Position numbers and translations under genes: made by a program. Positions 1 through 6,339 of a stretch of 30,322 nucleotides of DNA are shown piece by piece. Source of the DNA: a virus. The notes below the pieces were generated by a model. The model was not told the origin of the DNA. It did no database searches and saw nothing but the letters and a program-made list of their open reading frames with translations. The DNA is taken from the IMG/VR virus record IMGVR_UViG_3300047492_000267, positions 1 through 30,322 of that record, one strand, 5' to 3'. Numbering within the stretch: position 1 is the first letter of the stretch; each line of letters opens with the position of its first letter.

Positions 1-169
1 AACCAAACAAGAAATTAAAGAAGAAATCATTGAGTTGTATGCCGCACAAAAAGCATACTCTGAAATTGTGGAATTTGCTCACAAACAACAGGTGGATTCG
101 ATGAAAAAAATGATGGCATTGAATCAAATGTTGAAAGACATGGATGACGAGGAGAAGAATCATGACTAA
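1..169 (+). CDS. Partial small protein, C-terminal end only
   Basis: Reading from base 2, an open frame of 55 codons runs in from the left edge and ends at TAA 167-169. The visible part is strongly charged and helical (many K, E, Q and M), ending in an acidic D-D-E-E stretch, which suggests a coiled-coil or amphipathic helix. It overlaps the next ORF (ATG at 162) by 8 nt, and that ORF's GAGGAG ribosome-binding site lies inside this frame. This coupling matches the rest of the rightward small-gene array. The function is unknown and I do not recognise a family. The true start lies outside the window. Confidence 0.6.
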   Translation, partial: TKQEIKEEIIELYAAQKAYSEIVEFAHKQQVDSMKKMMALNQMLKDMDDEEKNHD

Positions 170-440
170 AGAAGACATCATCCGCATGGCGCGGGAGGCA
201 GGACTTGATCCTGACCTTTGGAATTACACCGATGCTTTTGAATACTTTGCATATCTTGTTGCCGAGCATGAGCGCGAAGCTATATGGAACTTGCTGTTTG
301 AGTACGCAGGTAGAGATGATTTATCTGATTCAGATCAATCGCTGCTTAAACATTTATCAGATCTCATCGCAGCAAGGTGGCAAGAATGGAGTAACAAAGA
401 AGGGGAAGAATCATGGATAGAGAAGACATCATCAAGCTAG
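162..440 (+). CDS. Small phage protein of the tandem EREAC-type family, copy 1
   Basis: This ORF encodes 92 aa. I chose ATG 162 over an in-frame ATG at 144 because GAGGAG lies just upstream of 162. The N-terminus carries the motif EDIIRMAREAGL, shared with the next two genes. A middle segment F-x-Y-L-V-A-E-H-E-R-E-A matches the family core F-A-A-L-V-A-x-H-E-R-E-A-C, but the cysteine is replaced by isoleucine and the C-terminal I-R-A-R-G tail is absent. It overlaps the next gene by 28 nt. Such short paralogues are frequent in phage early regions, but I know of no assigned function. Degeneration of the C-terminal half suggests it is the most diverged of the first three copies. Confidence 0.72.
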   Translation: MTKEDIIRMAREAGLDPDLWNYTDAFEYFAYLVAEHEREAIWNLLFEYAGRDDLSDSDQSLLKHLSDLIAARWQEWSNKEGEESWIEKTSSS

Positions 441-673
441 CGCGGGAGGCTGGTTTTAACCCAGTCTCATACACGGGCGCAAACCTCGAATTATTTGAAC
501 GCTTCGCCGCACTTGTCGCAGCACATGAGCGTGAGGCGTGTGCGGAGGCGTGTGAAGAAGTTGAATCACGAGCCGAAGAACTTTGGGACAAGTTTGCATA
601 TCCAGAAGATCAAGGAATGGCAAGCGGTGCAAGACAGTGCGCCACCGCCATACGAGCAAGGGGAAACACATGA
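413..673 (+). CDS. Small phage protein of the tandem EREAC-type family, copy 2
   Basis: This ORF encodes 86 aa and is the clearest family member. It starts with MDREDIIKLAREAGF, has FAALVAAHEREACAEACEE in the middle, and ends C-A-T-A-I-R-A-R-G. ATG 413 follows a purine-rich AAGGGGAAG site and lies inside the preceding gene. The stop overlaps the next ATG in an ATGA junction at 670-673. The paired cysteines of the C-A-x-x-C segment could bind metal or be buried helix positions; the sequence alone does not decide. The function is unknown. Its 3' end contains the first copy of a 35-nt direct repeat (641-675). Confidence 0.78.
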   Translation: MDREDIIKLAREAGFNPVSYTGANLELFERFAALVAAHEREACAEACEEVESRAEELWDKFAYPEDQGMASGARQCATAIRARGNT

Positions 674-675
674 AC
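641..675 (+). repeat. 35-nt perfect direct repeat, first copy
   Basis: The 35 bases at 641-675 recur without mismatch at 976-1010, a spacing of 335 nt. The repeat spans the end of one family gene (codons for A-T-A-I-R-A-R-G-N-T), the ATGA overlap and the first codons of the next gene. This is the footprint expected of a tandem gene duplication with selection or recent exchange at the junction. Confidence 0.9.
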
Positions 676-1008
676 ATAGAAGACATCATCCGCATGGCAC
701 GAGAGGCTGGATTGGCTTACGGATCTGACGAAAAGCCATTAGGTTCTGTAACACGCTTCGCCGCCCTTGTTGCTACTGCCGAGCGAAACAAGCTGGCCGC
801 ATGGATGATGCGACAAGGCTACGCAACAGGGCACGGTGACAGCATAGAAAAATTGTTGGAAGAACTTGAGTGGCAAATTGAAGAGCGCATAAGAAACGAG
901 CGTGAAGAGTGCGCGAAGGTGTGTGAAGACGCAATCAGCAGCAATCAGGTAGGTAAAAATGTCTGCACAAATCTAGCCACCGCCATACGAGCAAGGGGAA
1001 ACACATGA
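670..1008 (+). CDS. Small phage protein of the tandem EREAC-type family, copy 3
   Basis: This ORF encodes 112 aa from ATG 670, which overlaps the previous stop by 4 nt; an upstream in-frame ATG at 583 lies wholly inside the previous gene and is not needed. It repeats the N-terminal EDIIRMAREAGL and the middle R-F-A-A-L-V-A. A charged insert of roughly 35 residues precedes the R-E-E-C-A-K-V-C-E-D core, and it ends with A-T-A-I-R-A-R-G-N-T, the same six final residues as copy 2. Its last 35 bases, with the next start, repeat exactly those at the end of copy 2, so the array probably grew by unequal recombination. The function is unknown. Confidence 0.78.
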   Translation: MNIEDIIRMAREAGLAYGSDEKPLGSVTRFAALVATAERNKLAAWMMRQGYATGHGDSIEKLLEELEWQIEERIRNEREECAKVCEDAISSNQVGKNVCTNLATAIRARGNT

Positions 1009-1010
1009 AC
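976..1010 (+). repeat. 35-nt perfect direct repeat, second copy
   Basis: This is identical to 641-675. It again covers the 3' end of one small gene, the translational-coupling overlap and the start of the following gene. Sequence identity stops directly after the fifth base past the repeated start region, where the downstream genes diverge. Confidence 0.9.
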
Positions 1011-1265
1011 CGAGGTGACATTATGACCCTGGTTGAACGTTACGCACTGGCAATGAGATTGGTAGATCGCCACGGCAATCAATATGGCGACCGCGACTTG
1101 TTGACGCTAACACATCAACAAATCCGAGAGGGTCTTAAGGCACTTGTTGTTTCTGAACGTGAGGCGTGTGCGAAGGTGTGTGATGTGCTTGCTGTACATC
1201 CTGAATATGCGTCAGACATTACAAAGGTGGCCGCGCAAGCAATCCGAGCAAGGGGTGAGAAATGA
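1005..1265 (+). CDS. Small phage protein of the tandem EREAC-type family, copy 4 (diverged N-terminus)
   Basis: This ORF encodes 86 aa, with ATG 1005 overlapping the previous stop by 4 nt. The N-terminal M-N-R-G-D-I-M is only a weak echo of the family start. The second half is a close match: L-K-A-L-V-V-S-E-R-E-A-C-A-K-V-C-D, then A-A-Q-A-I-R-A-R-G-E-K. The DNA around the E-R-E-A-C codons is also nearly identical to copy 2. The conserved C-terminal half and variable N-terminal half suggest a shared helical scaffold with an exchangeable front part. The function is unknown. Confidence 0.75.
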   Translation: MNRGDIMTLVERYALAMRLVDRHGNQYGDRDLLTLTHQQIREGLKALVVSEREACAKVCDVLAVHPEYASDITKVAAQAIRARGEK

Positions 1266-1564
1266 GTGGCGATCACAATCTATATCAAAAGTCCAAGTCT
1301 TATTTGGATGAAAAGGAGGTAGAAGCAATCACAGCTTTAGCTGTTGAAGCTGGTATCGTTCCTTGGGTCAGACACGAGTTCATCAATAACTGTTTTATTC
1401 CTACGGACGATGGCATGGATGGCGATCATGCTTCGTTGATTCAATTTGCCCAGCTCGTCAGGGATCAGGAGCGTGAAGCGTGTTCCTTGTTGTGTGAAAC
1501 GATGGGCGCGGAGGGCTATGGAACGTTAGCCATTGCCGCTGCCATGCGTGAAAGGAAGCCGTGA
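1262..1564 (+). CDS. Small phage protein of the tandem EREAC-type family, copy 5
   Basis: This ORF encodes 100 aa, with ATG 1262 overlapping the preceding stop by 4 nt. The family core is recognisable as I-Q-F-A-Q-L-V-R-D-Q-E-R-E-A-C-S-L-L-C-E, and the end is A-A-A-M-R-E-R-K-P, a variant of A-x-A-I-R-A-R-G. The N-terminal segment, with A-L-A-V-E-A-G-I, resembles the M-A-R-E-A-G-L element of copies 1-3 but is preceded by about 20 extra residues. It is translationally coupled to the zinc-ribbon gene that follows (stop TGA 1562-1564, ATG 1564). The function is unknown. Confidence 0.72.
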   Translation: MSGDHNLYQKSKSYLDEKEVEAITALAVEAGIVPWVRHEFINNCFIPTDDGMDGDHASLIQFAQLVRDQEREACSLLCETMGAEGYGTLAIAAAMRERKP

Positions 1565-1761
1565 TGCTTTGTCCTTTTTGCGTGGACAAGCATTTGAACA
1601 CGCACAACACCAAGGTCCTTGATTCGCGATCCTTTTGGGATCCAAACCGAAAAAGGTTTTACGTAGAACGGCGACGCGTATGCAGCCATTGTGAAAATCG
1701 TTTTAGCACAACCGAGTATTCACCTGTTGCTAAACATCTTATAACCACCACTGGAGATTAG
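1564..1761 (+). CDS. NrdR-like zinc-ribbon protein without ATP-cone
   Basis: This ORF encodes 65 aa from ATG 1564 (TGATG junction with the previous stop); a GTG at 1561 in frame would add one residue. The order M-L-C-P-F-C, then V-L-D-S-R, then E-R-R-R-V-C-S-H-C, then R-F-S-T-T-E copies the N-terminal zinc ribbon of the bacterial ribonucleotide-reductase repressor NrdR. The metal ligands would be C3, C6, C40 and C43. NrdR is roughly 150 aa and carries an ATP-cone after the ribbon; that part is missing here and the protein ends soon after. By family knowledge the ribbon binds DNA. A role as a small transcription factor or decoy for host nrd control is inference only. Confidence 0.8.
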   Translation: MLCPFCVDKHLNTHNTKVLDSRSFWDPNRKRFYVERRRVCSHCENRFSTTEYSPVAKHLITTTGD

Positions 1762-1763
1762 TC

Positions 1764-2033
1764 ATGTCAACGGATGAGGAAGCAGAAAGAGAAGCAGAAG
1801 CTTTTCTTGATCAGCATGAAAAAGTAATACGTATGCGTATGAAGGAGATGTATGACCTTGGCGGAAGGAACATGTTGGTCCTTTGTCAGTCAGCCATCTT
1901 GAACTGCCGCGATTCGTGGGCCTTGACCCATGAGCAGCGAAACGCGATCAATCGCATTTTAGAAGGCCTTGAAGCATCCATCGATAAGATGGATGCCCTT
2001 GTTATTCCACCCCATGAAGGACCGATGCAATGA
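1764..2033 (+). CDS. Small acidic helical protein, unknown function
   Basis: This ORF encodes 89 aa. ATG 1764 is preceded by GGAG at 1752-1755 at good spacing. The N-terminus is rich in E (D-E-E-A-E-R-E-A-E-A) and the whole chain looks helical; no metal-binding or catalytic motif is visible. It does not carry the E-R-E-A-C core of its neighbours. It overlaps the next start by 4 nt, so it belongs to the same rightward operon. I do not recognise a family. Confidence 0.68.
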   Translation: MSTDEEAEREAEAFLDQHEKVIRMRMKEMYDLGGRNMLVLCQSAILNCRDSWALTHEQRNAINRILEGLEASIDKMDALVIPPHEGPMQ

Positions 2034-2260
2034 CACAGATAGAACTTGAAAAGCTTGCGATTGAATCAGGATTTAAAAAGGATTCAGCAGGGCTCTACCA
2101 TCCGCGTTTCCCTGATATTCATGATCTTGGACTTTTAGTGTTTGAGTTTGGCAAGCGCGTGGCCAATGCTGAGATCAACGTAGCGCTTGATTTGTCGCTC
2201 AAACAAAGCATCACACCTAAGGATATCCATCGGGTGATGCTTGATAGGATCATTCGATGA
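2030..2260 (+). CDS. Small protein, possibly a remote member of the array family
   Basis: This ORF encodes 76 aa, with ATG 2030 in an ATGA overlap with the previous gene. The N-terminal I-E-L-E-K-L-A-I-E-S-G-F parallels the D-I-I-x-M-A-R-E-A-G-L element of copies 1-3, and a later L-L-V-F-E-F-G-K-R-V-A segment sits where F-A-A-L-V would be. The E-R-E-A-C cysteine motif is absent. It may be a very diverged paralogue or merely share a short helical pattern. The function is unknown. Confidence 0.66.
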   Translation: MTQIELEKLAIESGFKKDSAGLYHPRFPDIHDLGLLVFEFGKRVANAEINVALDLSLKQSITPKDIHRVMLDRIIR

Positions 2261-2550
2261 TTACCACAAGCAAACTCAAAGAGATCCAGGCTTACGTAAC
2301 CCACATGCTAAAGCGTGTAAAAGACGACGAAAAGCTACGTGAAGAGGAAGGCTTGGACGATGCCCCTATTAATTGGAACGATATAGCCTGTGATGATGCT
2401 ATTTGCTGCCGGAACGTGGACGACGATGTATGGGTCTGGGTCCGTGTTTCAGAAGCCTCGCCCGATTGTTTGGTGCTCCATAGCTATCTTTTTGATTGCC
2501 TATCGGAGATGTTCTTGGACATTCAATTTGAAATTAGCTCGGAGTGGTAG
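2257..2550 (+). CDS. Small acidic protein, unknown function
   Basis: This ORF encodes 97 aa, with ATG 2257 overlapping the previous stop by 4 nt. It is strongly acidic (clusters D-D-E-K, E-E-E-G-L-D-D, N-V-D-D-D-V), with a C-terminal half rich in V, W, L and C. This composition is seen in DNA-mimic and host-takeover proteins, but there is no specific similarity to support such a role. The adjacent cysteines C-C in the middle are the only other notable feature. Confidence 0.66.
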   Translation: MITTSKLKEIQAYVTHMLKRVKDDEKLREEEGLDDAPINWNDIACDDAICCRNVDDDVWVWVRVSEASPDCLVLHSYLFDCLSEMFLDIQFEISSEW

Positions 2551-2552
2551 CC

Positions 2553-2864
2553 ATGCAAAAACGAGATATTAATGCTTTGATGTTTGCGGTAGAAATGCTT
2601 GAAAAGCTACAGCCTCAAGCCAGTAAAGAAGTAAAAGCGCAGATCACGATGGCTGTTGAAAGCTTGCACAATGTGATCAACCGAAAGATTGAATCCTTGC
2701 CTGCTTACTCATCGGATTGGAACCGAATCAACGTGGGTCCTTACACCATTTTCCAACCGATGGAGGGTTCGGTATACATCAGTCATGTGGAGGGGGAAGG
2801 AGGGGCGTTTAGTACCTCTGCTTTCCTTAGCGCAGTGCATGGTTTTTTTCAGGAGAATTTTTAA
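2553..2864 (+). CDS. Small protein of the left-arm operon, unknown function
   Basis: This ORF encodes 103 aa from ATG 2553, chosen because GGAG at 2541-2544 lies at correct spacing; an in-frame GTG at 2544 would itself overlap that site. The first half is helical (M-L-E-K-L-Q-P-Q-A) and the second half has a beta-like stretch with a G-E-G-G-A-F turn. No known motif is seen. Its stop TAA 2862-2864 shares a base with the start of the next, 36-codon ORF. Confidence 0.66.
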   Translation: MQKRDINALMFAVEMLEKLQPQASKEVKAQITMAVESLHNVINRKIESLPAYSSDWNRINVGPYTIFQPMEGSVYISHVEGEGGAFSTSAFLSAVHGFFQENF

Positions 2865-2974
2865 TGCATGCACTGACTACTGCATTTATTTTTACTTTGT
2901 TTGATGCGAGCTATGGCTGGTGGGCCTTGTTTGCCATCATCTTGTTTATTGAGATGATGGTCACTCTTCATTGA
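2864..2974 (+). CDS. 36-aa predicted single-pass membrane peptide
   Basis: This short ORF is ATG 2864-2866 to TGA 2972-2974. It has AGGAG at 2851-2855, eight bases before the start, and a one-base overlap with the preceding stop (TAATG), the same coupling style as its neighbours. The product is almost wholly hydrophobic: an F-I-F-T-L-F segment, then G-W-W-A-L-F-A-I-I-L-F-I-E-M-M near the C-terminus, enough for one membrane helix. Its stop is directly followed by the convergent polymerase stop (2975). It could be a small membrane effector or holin-like peptide; this is inference. It could still be a chance ORF, but the RBS and coupling argue otherwise. Confidence 0.55.
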   Translation: MHALTTAFIFTLFDASYGWWALFAIILFIEMMVTLH

Positions 2975-4840
2975 TTACTTGGCCTCACCCCAACTGGGGC
3001 CAACTTCCACATCACAGCGGCTGGGTACTTCCAGCCTAACAGCATCAGCCATGATCCGTGAAGCGCGCTCCGCTTCCTCCTTGCTTTTTACACTGACCAC
3101 CACTTCATCATGCACTTGTAGAAGGATCCTGAAACCTTCTTTGTGCAGGGCGACCATACCCGCTTTGGTTTGATCAGCAGCCGATCCCTGGATTAGACGG
3201 TTTAATCCTTTATAGGTGTAGGCTCGTTTAATGCGGTGGCCATACTCTGCAACGGCCTGTTCGCGCGGCAGTGCTTTGTTCACGCCCCATTCCATGGGTT
3301 CCCACAAATTGAATCGGCATTTCCTGCCAAGCAGCGTGCGTATAGAACCATTGGATGCGGGATGTTCAATACGGCGCATCACAGCGTTAACAGTGCCTTT
3401 AAGAAAAGGAACGTTATGGTGAAACTTGGTGATGAGCTCTTCAGCCTCATCCATATGCAAATCAAGCGACGCAGCCAGCTTTGATTTGCCCATGCCATAC
3501 ATCAGGCCAAGGCCAATGGTTTTGGCTTGCTTGCGTTTGATGCCTGCTAGATCAGCCACCATTTGATGGAAGTCCGTGTTGGGATTTTCATGGTAAGCGC
3601 TCACCAAACTGTCTGCGCCGGGAAGATCCAATAAGCTTGCATAGTGAACCAGGAGCCGTGGTTCTTGAGACGAGAAATCGATAGACCCCCAAAGTTCCTC
3701 TTCTTCTGGCAGGAACAGACCACGGACGAGTGGACCGATGATTTCGTGGCGTGCAGGCACCTGCTGTAGATTGGGTTGAGCCATGCTCAGCCTGCCTGTA
3801 ACCGTCCCACCCTCATCTGAGCGAAGCTGATTGATATGGGGGTGTATACGTCCTGTCTTTGCAGAGAACTGTAGGTAAGGTTCTAAAAAAGTACCGTGCG
3901 TTTTATTGTATTCACGAGCCTCGGTAATGAGCTTGGCAATCGGATGCTCATGACTATCCAAAAAGCTTTTGGTAAAGCTTGGAAGGCCTGTCGCGGTTTT
4001 GGGATAACCAATCCCAAGCTTATCAAAGGCTTTGGCAATGCTGGCTGCAGCCCATATATCCACACCAACGCCTGACATGTCTTTGATTGCTTTGATGGCC
4101 TGTTTTTCTTTGGCCTTTAATTCTTCAATCAGCCGTGCGGCTTTTTGTCTGTCAAAGCGAATACCCTTAAACGTGATATCCATCAACGCAGGGAAGACTT
4201 CTTTTTCTACATTCCAGATGGATTCAACTTCTTCTTTGCGTAACAGAATTTTGAACTGCTGCCAGAGCCGCAAGGTCAGTGCAGCGTCTTGCTCGGCATA
4301 CTCCCCGACATACATCGCAGGAAGTTTCCACAATTCTTTTTTGGGATGCACCCCAAAGTCGGCTGCAGCTTGTCTTAGTCCTGCTTCTGATTTGGTTTCT
4401 TGGAGATAGTCAAAGCCAAGTGCGTTGAGCGAATAGCTGAAGCGATTTTCGTCAAGCAGGGGTGCCGCCAACATGGTATCCACAATAGGCCCGTGGACCA
4501 CGAAACCTGAGGCAAGAAGCCACCCAAGGTCATAGGCGGCGTTATGCATAACCTTGACAGCGGGTGTTTTGAGTGTATCTCGGACCCAACGTTCGACAAC
4601 ACCCTTATCAAGGTTGCCTCCACCTGCATGGGCGATGGGGAAATAACCGGACCAACCGTCAACTGCAAGAGCATAGCCGACGATGAAGCCATCATGCCTA
4701 GGCCATCCGGGGCCGTAAGTTTCCAGATTCGGATCGCACGTTTCCAGGTCAATGGCGATCTCTTTGGCTTGGGATAGATTGGGAAAGTGATCAGGTGGGA
4801 TCCATTCAGTGGGCGTTGGAAATAAGGGTAAGGTGCTCAC
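2975..4840 (-). CDS. Family A DNA polymerase (PolA-like) with 3'-5' exonuclease, Leu762 type
   Basis: This ORF encodes 621 aa, the replicative polymerase of the phage. The exonuclease domain carries D31/E33 (DLETCDP), HNAAYD with D104, and YAEQD with D185. The polymerase domain has motif A at D388 (DFSSQEPR), the O-helix R436-xxx-K440 ending L-M-Y-G (Y448), and motif C H577-D578-E579 (QVHDE). The residue matching E. coli F762 is Leu444. The start is GTG 4840, supported by AAGGA eight bases upstream and a GTGA overlap with the helicase stop. There is no 5'-nuclease domain, as is usual for phage PolA. It ends flush against the convergent 36-aa ORF with no room for a terminator. Identification is secure. 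Confidence 0.97.
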   Translation of the reverse strand: MSTLPLFPTPTEWIPPDHFPNLSQAKEIAIDLETCDPNLETYGPGWPRHDGFIVGYALAVDGWSGYFPIAHAGGGNLDKGVVERWVRDTLKTPAVKVMHNAAYDLGWLLASGFVVHGPIVDTMLAAPLLDENRFSYSLNALGFDYLQETKSEAGLRQAAADFGVHPKKELWKLPAMYVGEYAEQDAALTLRLWQQFKILLRKEEVESIWNVEKEVFPALMDITFKGIRFDRQKAARLIEELKAKEKQAIKAIKDMSGVGVDIWAAASIAKAFDKLGIGYPKTATGLPSFTKSFLDSHEHPIAKLITEAREYNKTHGTFLEPYLQFSAKTGRIHPHINQLRSDEGGTVTGRLSMAQPNLQQVPARHEIIGPLVRGLFLPEEEELWGSIDFSSQEPRLLVHYASLLDLPGADSLVSAYHENPNTDFHQMVADLAGIKRKQAKTIGLGLMYGMGKSKLAASLDLHMDEAEELITKFHHNVPFLKGTVNAVMRRIEHPASNGSIRTLLGRKCRFNLWEPMEWGVNKALPREQAVAEYGHRIKRAYTYKGLNRLIQGSAADQTKAGMVALHKEGFRILLQVHDEVVVSVKSKEEAERASRIMADAVRLEVPSRCDVEVGPSWGEAK

Positions 4841-6339
4841 AGTGTGAATCCTTGATCGGCGCGTTTAGGTAGTACCAAGTGAAGCGATTTTTTAGCGCGG
4901 GTGACAGCCACATAAAACATGCGTTGCACGTCATCAGGGTTTTCCTTATAGGCCTTAGTAAACTTCGGCCCGAGGTCCATGAGCAATACGACATGATCTG
5001 CTTCGCCACCTTTTGCACCGTGAATGGTGGATAGTTGGATACGACTCACCGATGAAAGCTTGGTTCCGCGCCGTAAAACAGCGGTGAGATAAATTCTATA
5101 TTCTTCGCCAATCTTTAACAAGGCCTCATGCCACACAGGTGAGTCATAAAGCCCGTGGTCCTTGAGCAGTTCTTCAAGATCGTAAGTTGCAGATTCATTT
5201 CCTGTTTTAAAGCTACGATTTTTATAATTGAACATGCCCGTGTCCATGTAGCGGAAGATGTTCTTGACTTCTTCAAACCCTACCCGCTGTCCACGGCGAA
5301 GACGCTCCCAGGACGAAACCGCTTTGAGCATGTTAAGCGGCATGCTAGGAACACCGCTACGTTCAAAAAGAATACCGTTAGCTTTGAACACTTCATGCAC
5401 AGGATTAAGCATGTAGTTTGTTGCAGCAAGCACGAGCCACGAGTCATCAGACGTGATCGCTATGTCTTCAAAACGGCTATAGGTTTGAATGGATCCTTCG
5501 TAGTCCCTTGGGCTCCATGTTTTGGGTTGACGATGCTTGATGCGTTTAACGATATTGTTGGCCAGTGAATGTACCTTGGCAGGGATTCGATAGGATTGGT
5601 TAAGTACCAGCACATCACCGGGAAAATCAAGAAAGGCTTGGACATCGGCCCCTGACCAAGCAAAGACCGCTTGATCATCATCACCTGCCAAATAAGCTTG
5701 GCCGCAGCGATCCACTAAGGCTTTAACAAGTTCCCATTGCAATCTTGAGAGATCCTGAGCTTCGTCAATGATTAGCAGATCCAGTTCTGGCAAAAGTTCT
5801 GGCTGTTGAATTACAAGCTCAAGCATGTCGGTGAAATCCACCAAGTTGCGCGATTGCTTATAGTGTCGGTAAGTGCGTTCAACAAACTCAAAATGGTGCC
5901 ATTCGATGTCAAGCTTTGATTCGTTGTAGTGCTGCTTTAGATCACGACCCTTGATCCGTGCGAGGTGGATCTCGTTCATGATGGGGTTGTCCGCGCGTCT
6001 GGATATCTCATCACCTTCGTTAACAACGGTGATCGTTATACCGGCTTCGGCTGCAAACTCGTGGAAGTTTTCCTCTTGCATGATCAGCTCTGTGCGCAAG
6101 TTCAAGCACCGGAAAGCGAGCGAATGCAGGGTTCGAAAATGAGGAAAATCGTTTTTAGGATGCAGGTAAGGAAATTTCTTGATGGCCCGATCCCGTGCTT
6201 CATCGGCAGCTTTACGGGTGAAGCTGAAGTAGCCGATGAAATTGCTGCGAACATTGTTCTCGAGCGCTTGCTCAACAATGTTAAGCAAAAATGTGGTTTT
6301 CCCTGTGCCTGGAGATCCGAAGACTTTGGTTGTTTTCAA
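4837..6339 (-). CDS. UvrD/Rep-like superfamily 1 DNA helicase
   Basis: This ORF encodes 500 aa. The motifs appear in order: Walker A GSPGTGKT (residues 8-15), Ia FTRKAADE (40-47), Walker B DEAQD (192-196), motif III GDDDQAVFAWSG (219-230), motif IV with S-Y-R (249-251), motif V STIHGAKGGEAD, and motif VI YVAVTRAKK near 476-484. It is shorter than E. coli UvrD (about 720 aa), so accessory subdomains are trimmed. The start codon is TTG 6339, supported by AGGGAG seven bases upstream and a TTGA overlap with the primase stop; no ATG precedes Walker A. The place between primase and polymerase suggests it is the 3'-5' unwinding partner at the fork. Confidence 0.95.
   Translation of the reverse strand: MKTTKVFGSPGTGKTTFLLNIVEQALENNVRSNFIGYFSFTRKAADEARDRAIKKFPYLHPKNDFPHFRTLHSLAFRCLNLRTELIMQEENFHEFAAEAGITITVVNEGDEISRRADNPIMNEIHLARIKGRDLKQHYNESKLDIEWHHFEFVERTYRHYKQSRNLVDFTDMLELVIQQPELLPELDLLIIDEAQDLSRLQWELVKALVDRCGQAYLAGDDDQAVFAWSGADVQAFLDFPGDVLVLNQSYRIPAKVHSLANNIVKRIKHRQPKTWSPRDYEGSIQTYSRFEDIAITSDDSWLVLAATNYMLNPVHEVFKANGILFERSGVPSMPLNMLKAVSSWERLRRGQRVGFEEVKNIFRYMDTGMFNYKNRSFKTGNESATYDLEELLKDHGLYDSPVWHEALLKIGEEYRIYLTAVLRRGTKLSSVSRIQLSTIHGAKGGEADHVVLLMDLGPKFTKAYKENPDDVQRMFYVAVTRAKKSLHLVLPKRADQGFTL

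Noticed and set aside
640-1010. Direct repeats considered as a CRISPR array or origin iterons
   Set aside because: There are only two copies 335 nt apart, both at gene junctions, without spacers or AT-rich unwinding sequence.
3052-3067. 16-base sequence TGATCCGTGAAGCGCG repeated at 16791-16806, with many scattered TCCGTG motifs
   Set aside because: Both copies lie in coding sequence on the same strand and the short motif occurs in both orientations. I cannot count background expectation, so a dispersed signal is not supported.
4375-4752. 125-codon frame within the polymerase gene on the same strand
   Set aside because: It lies wholly inside the conserved exonuclease coding region and has no independent support.
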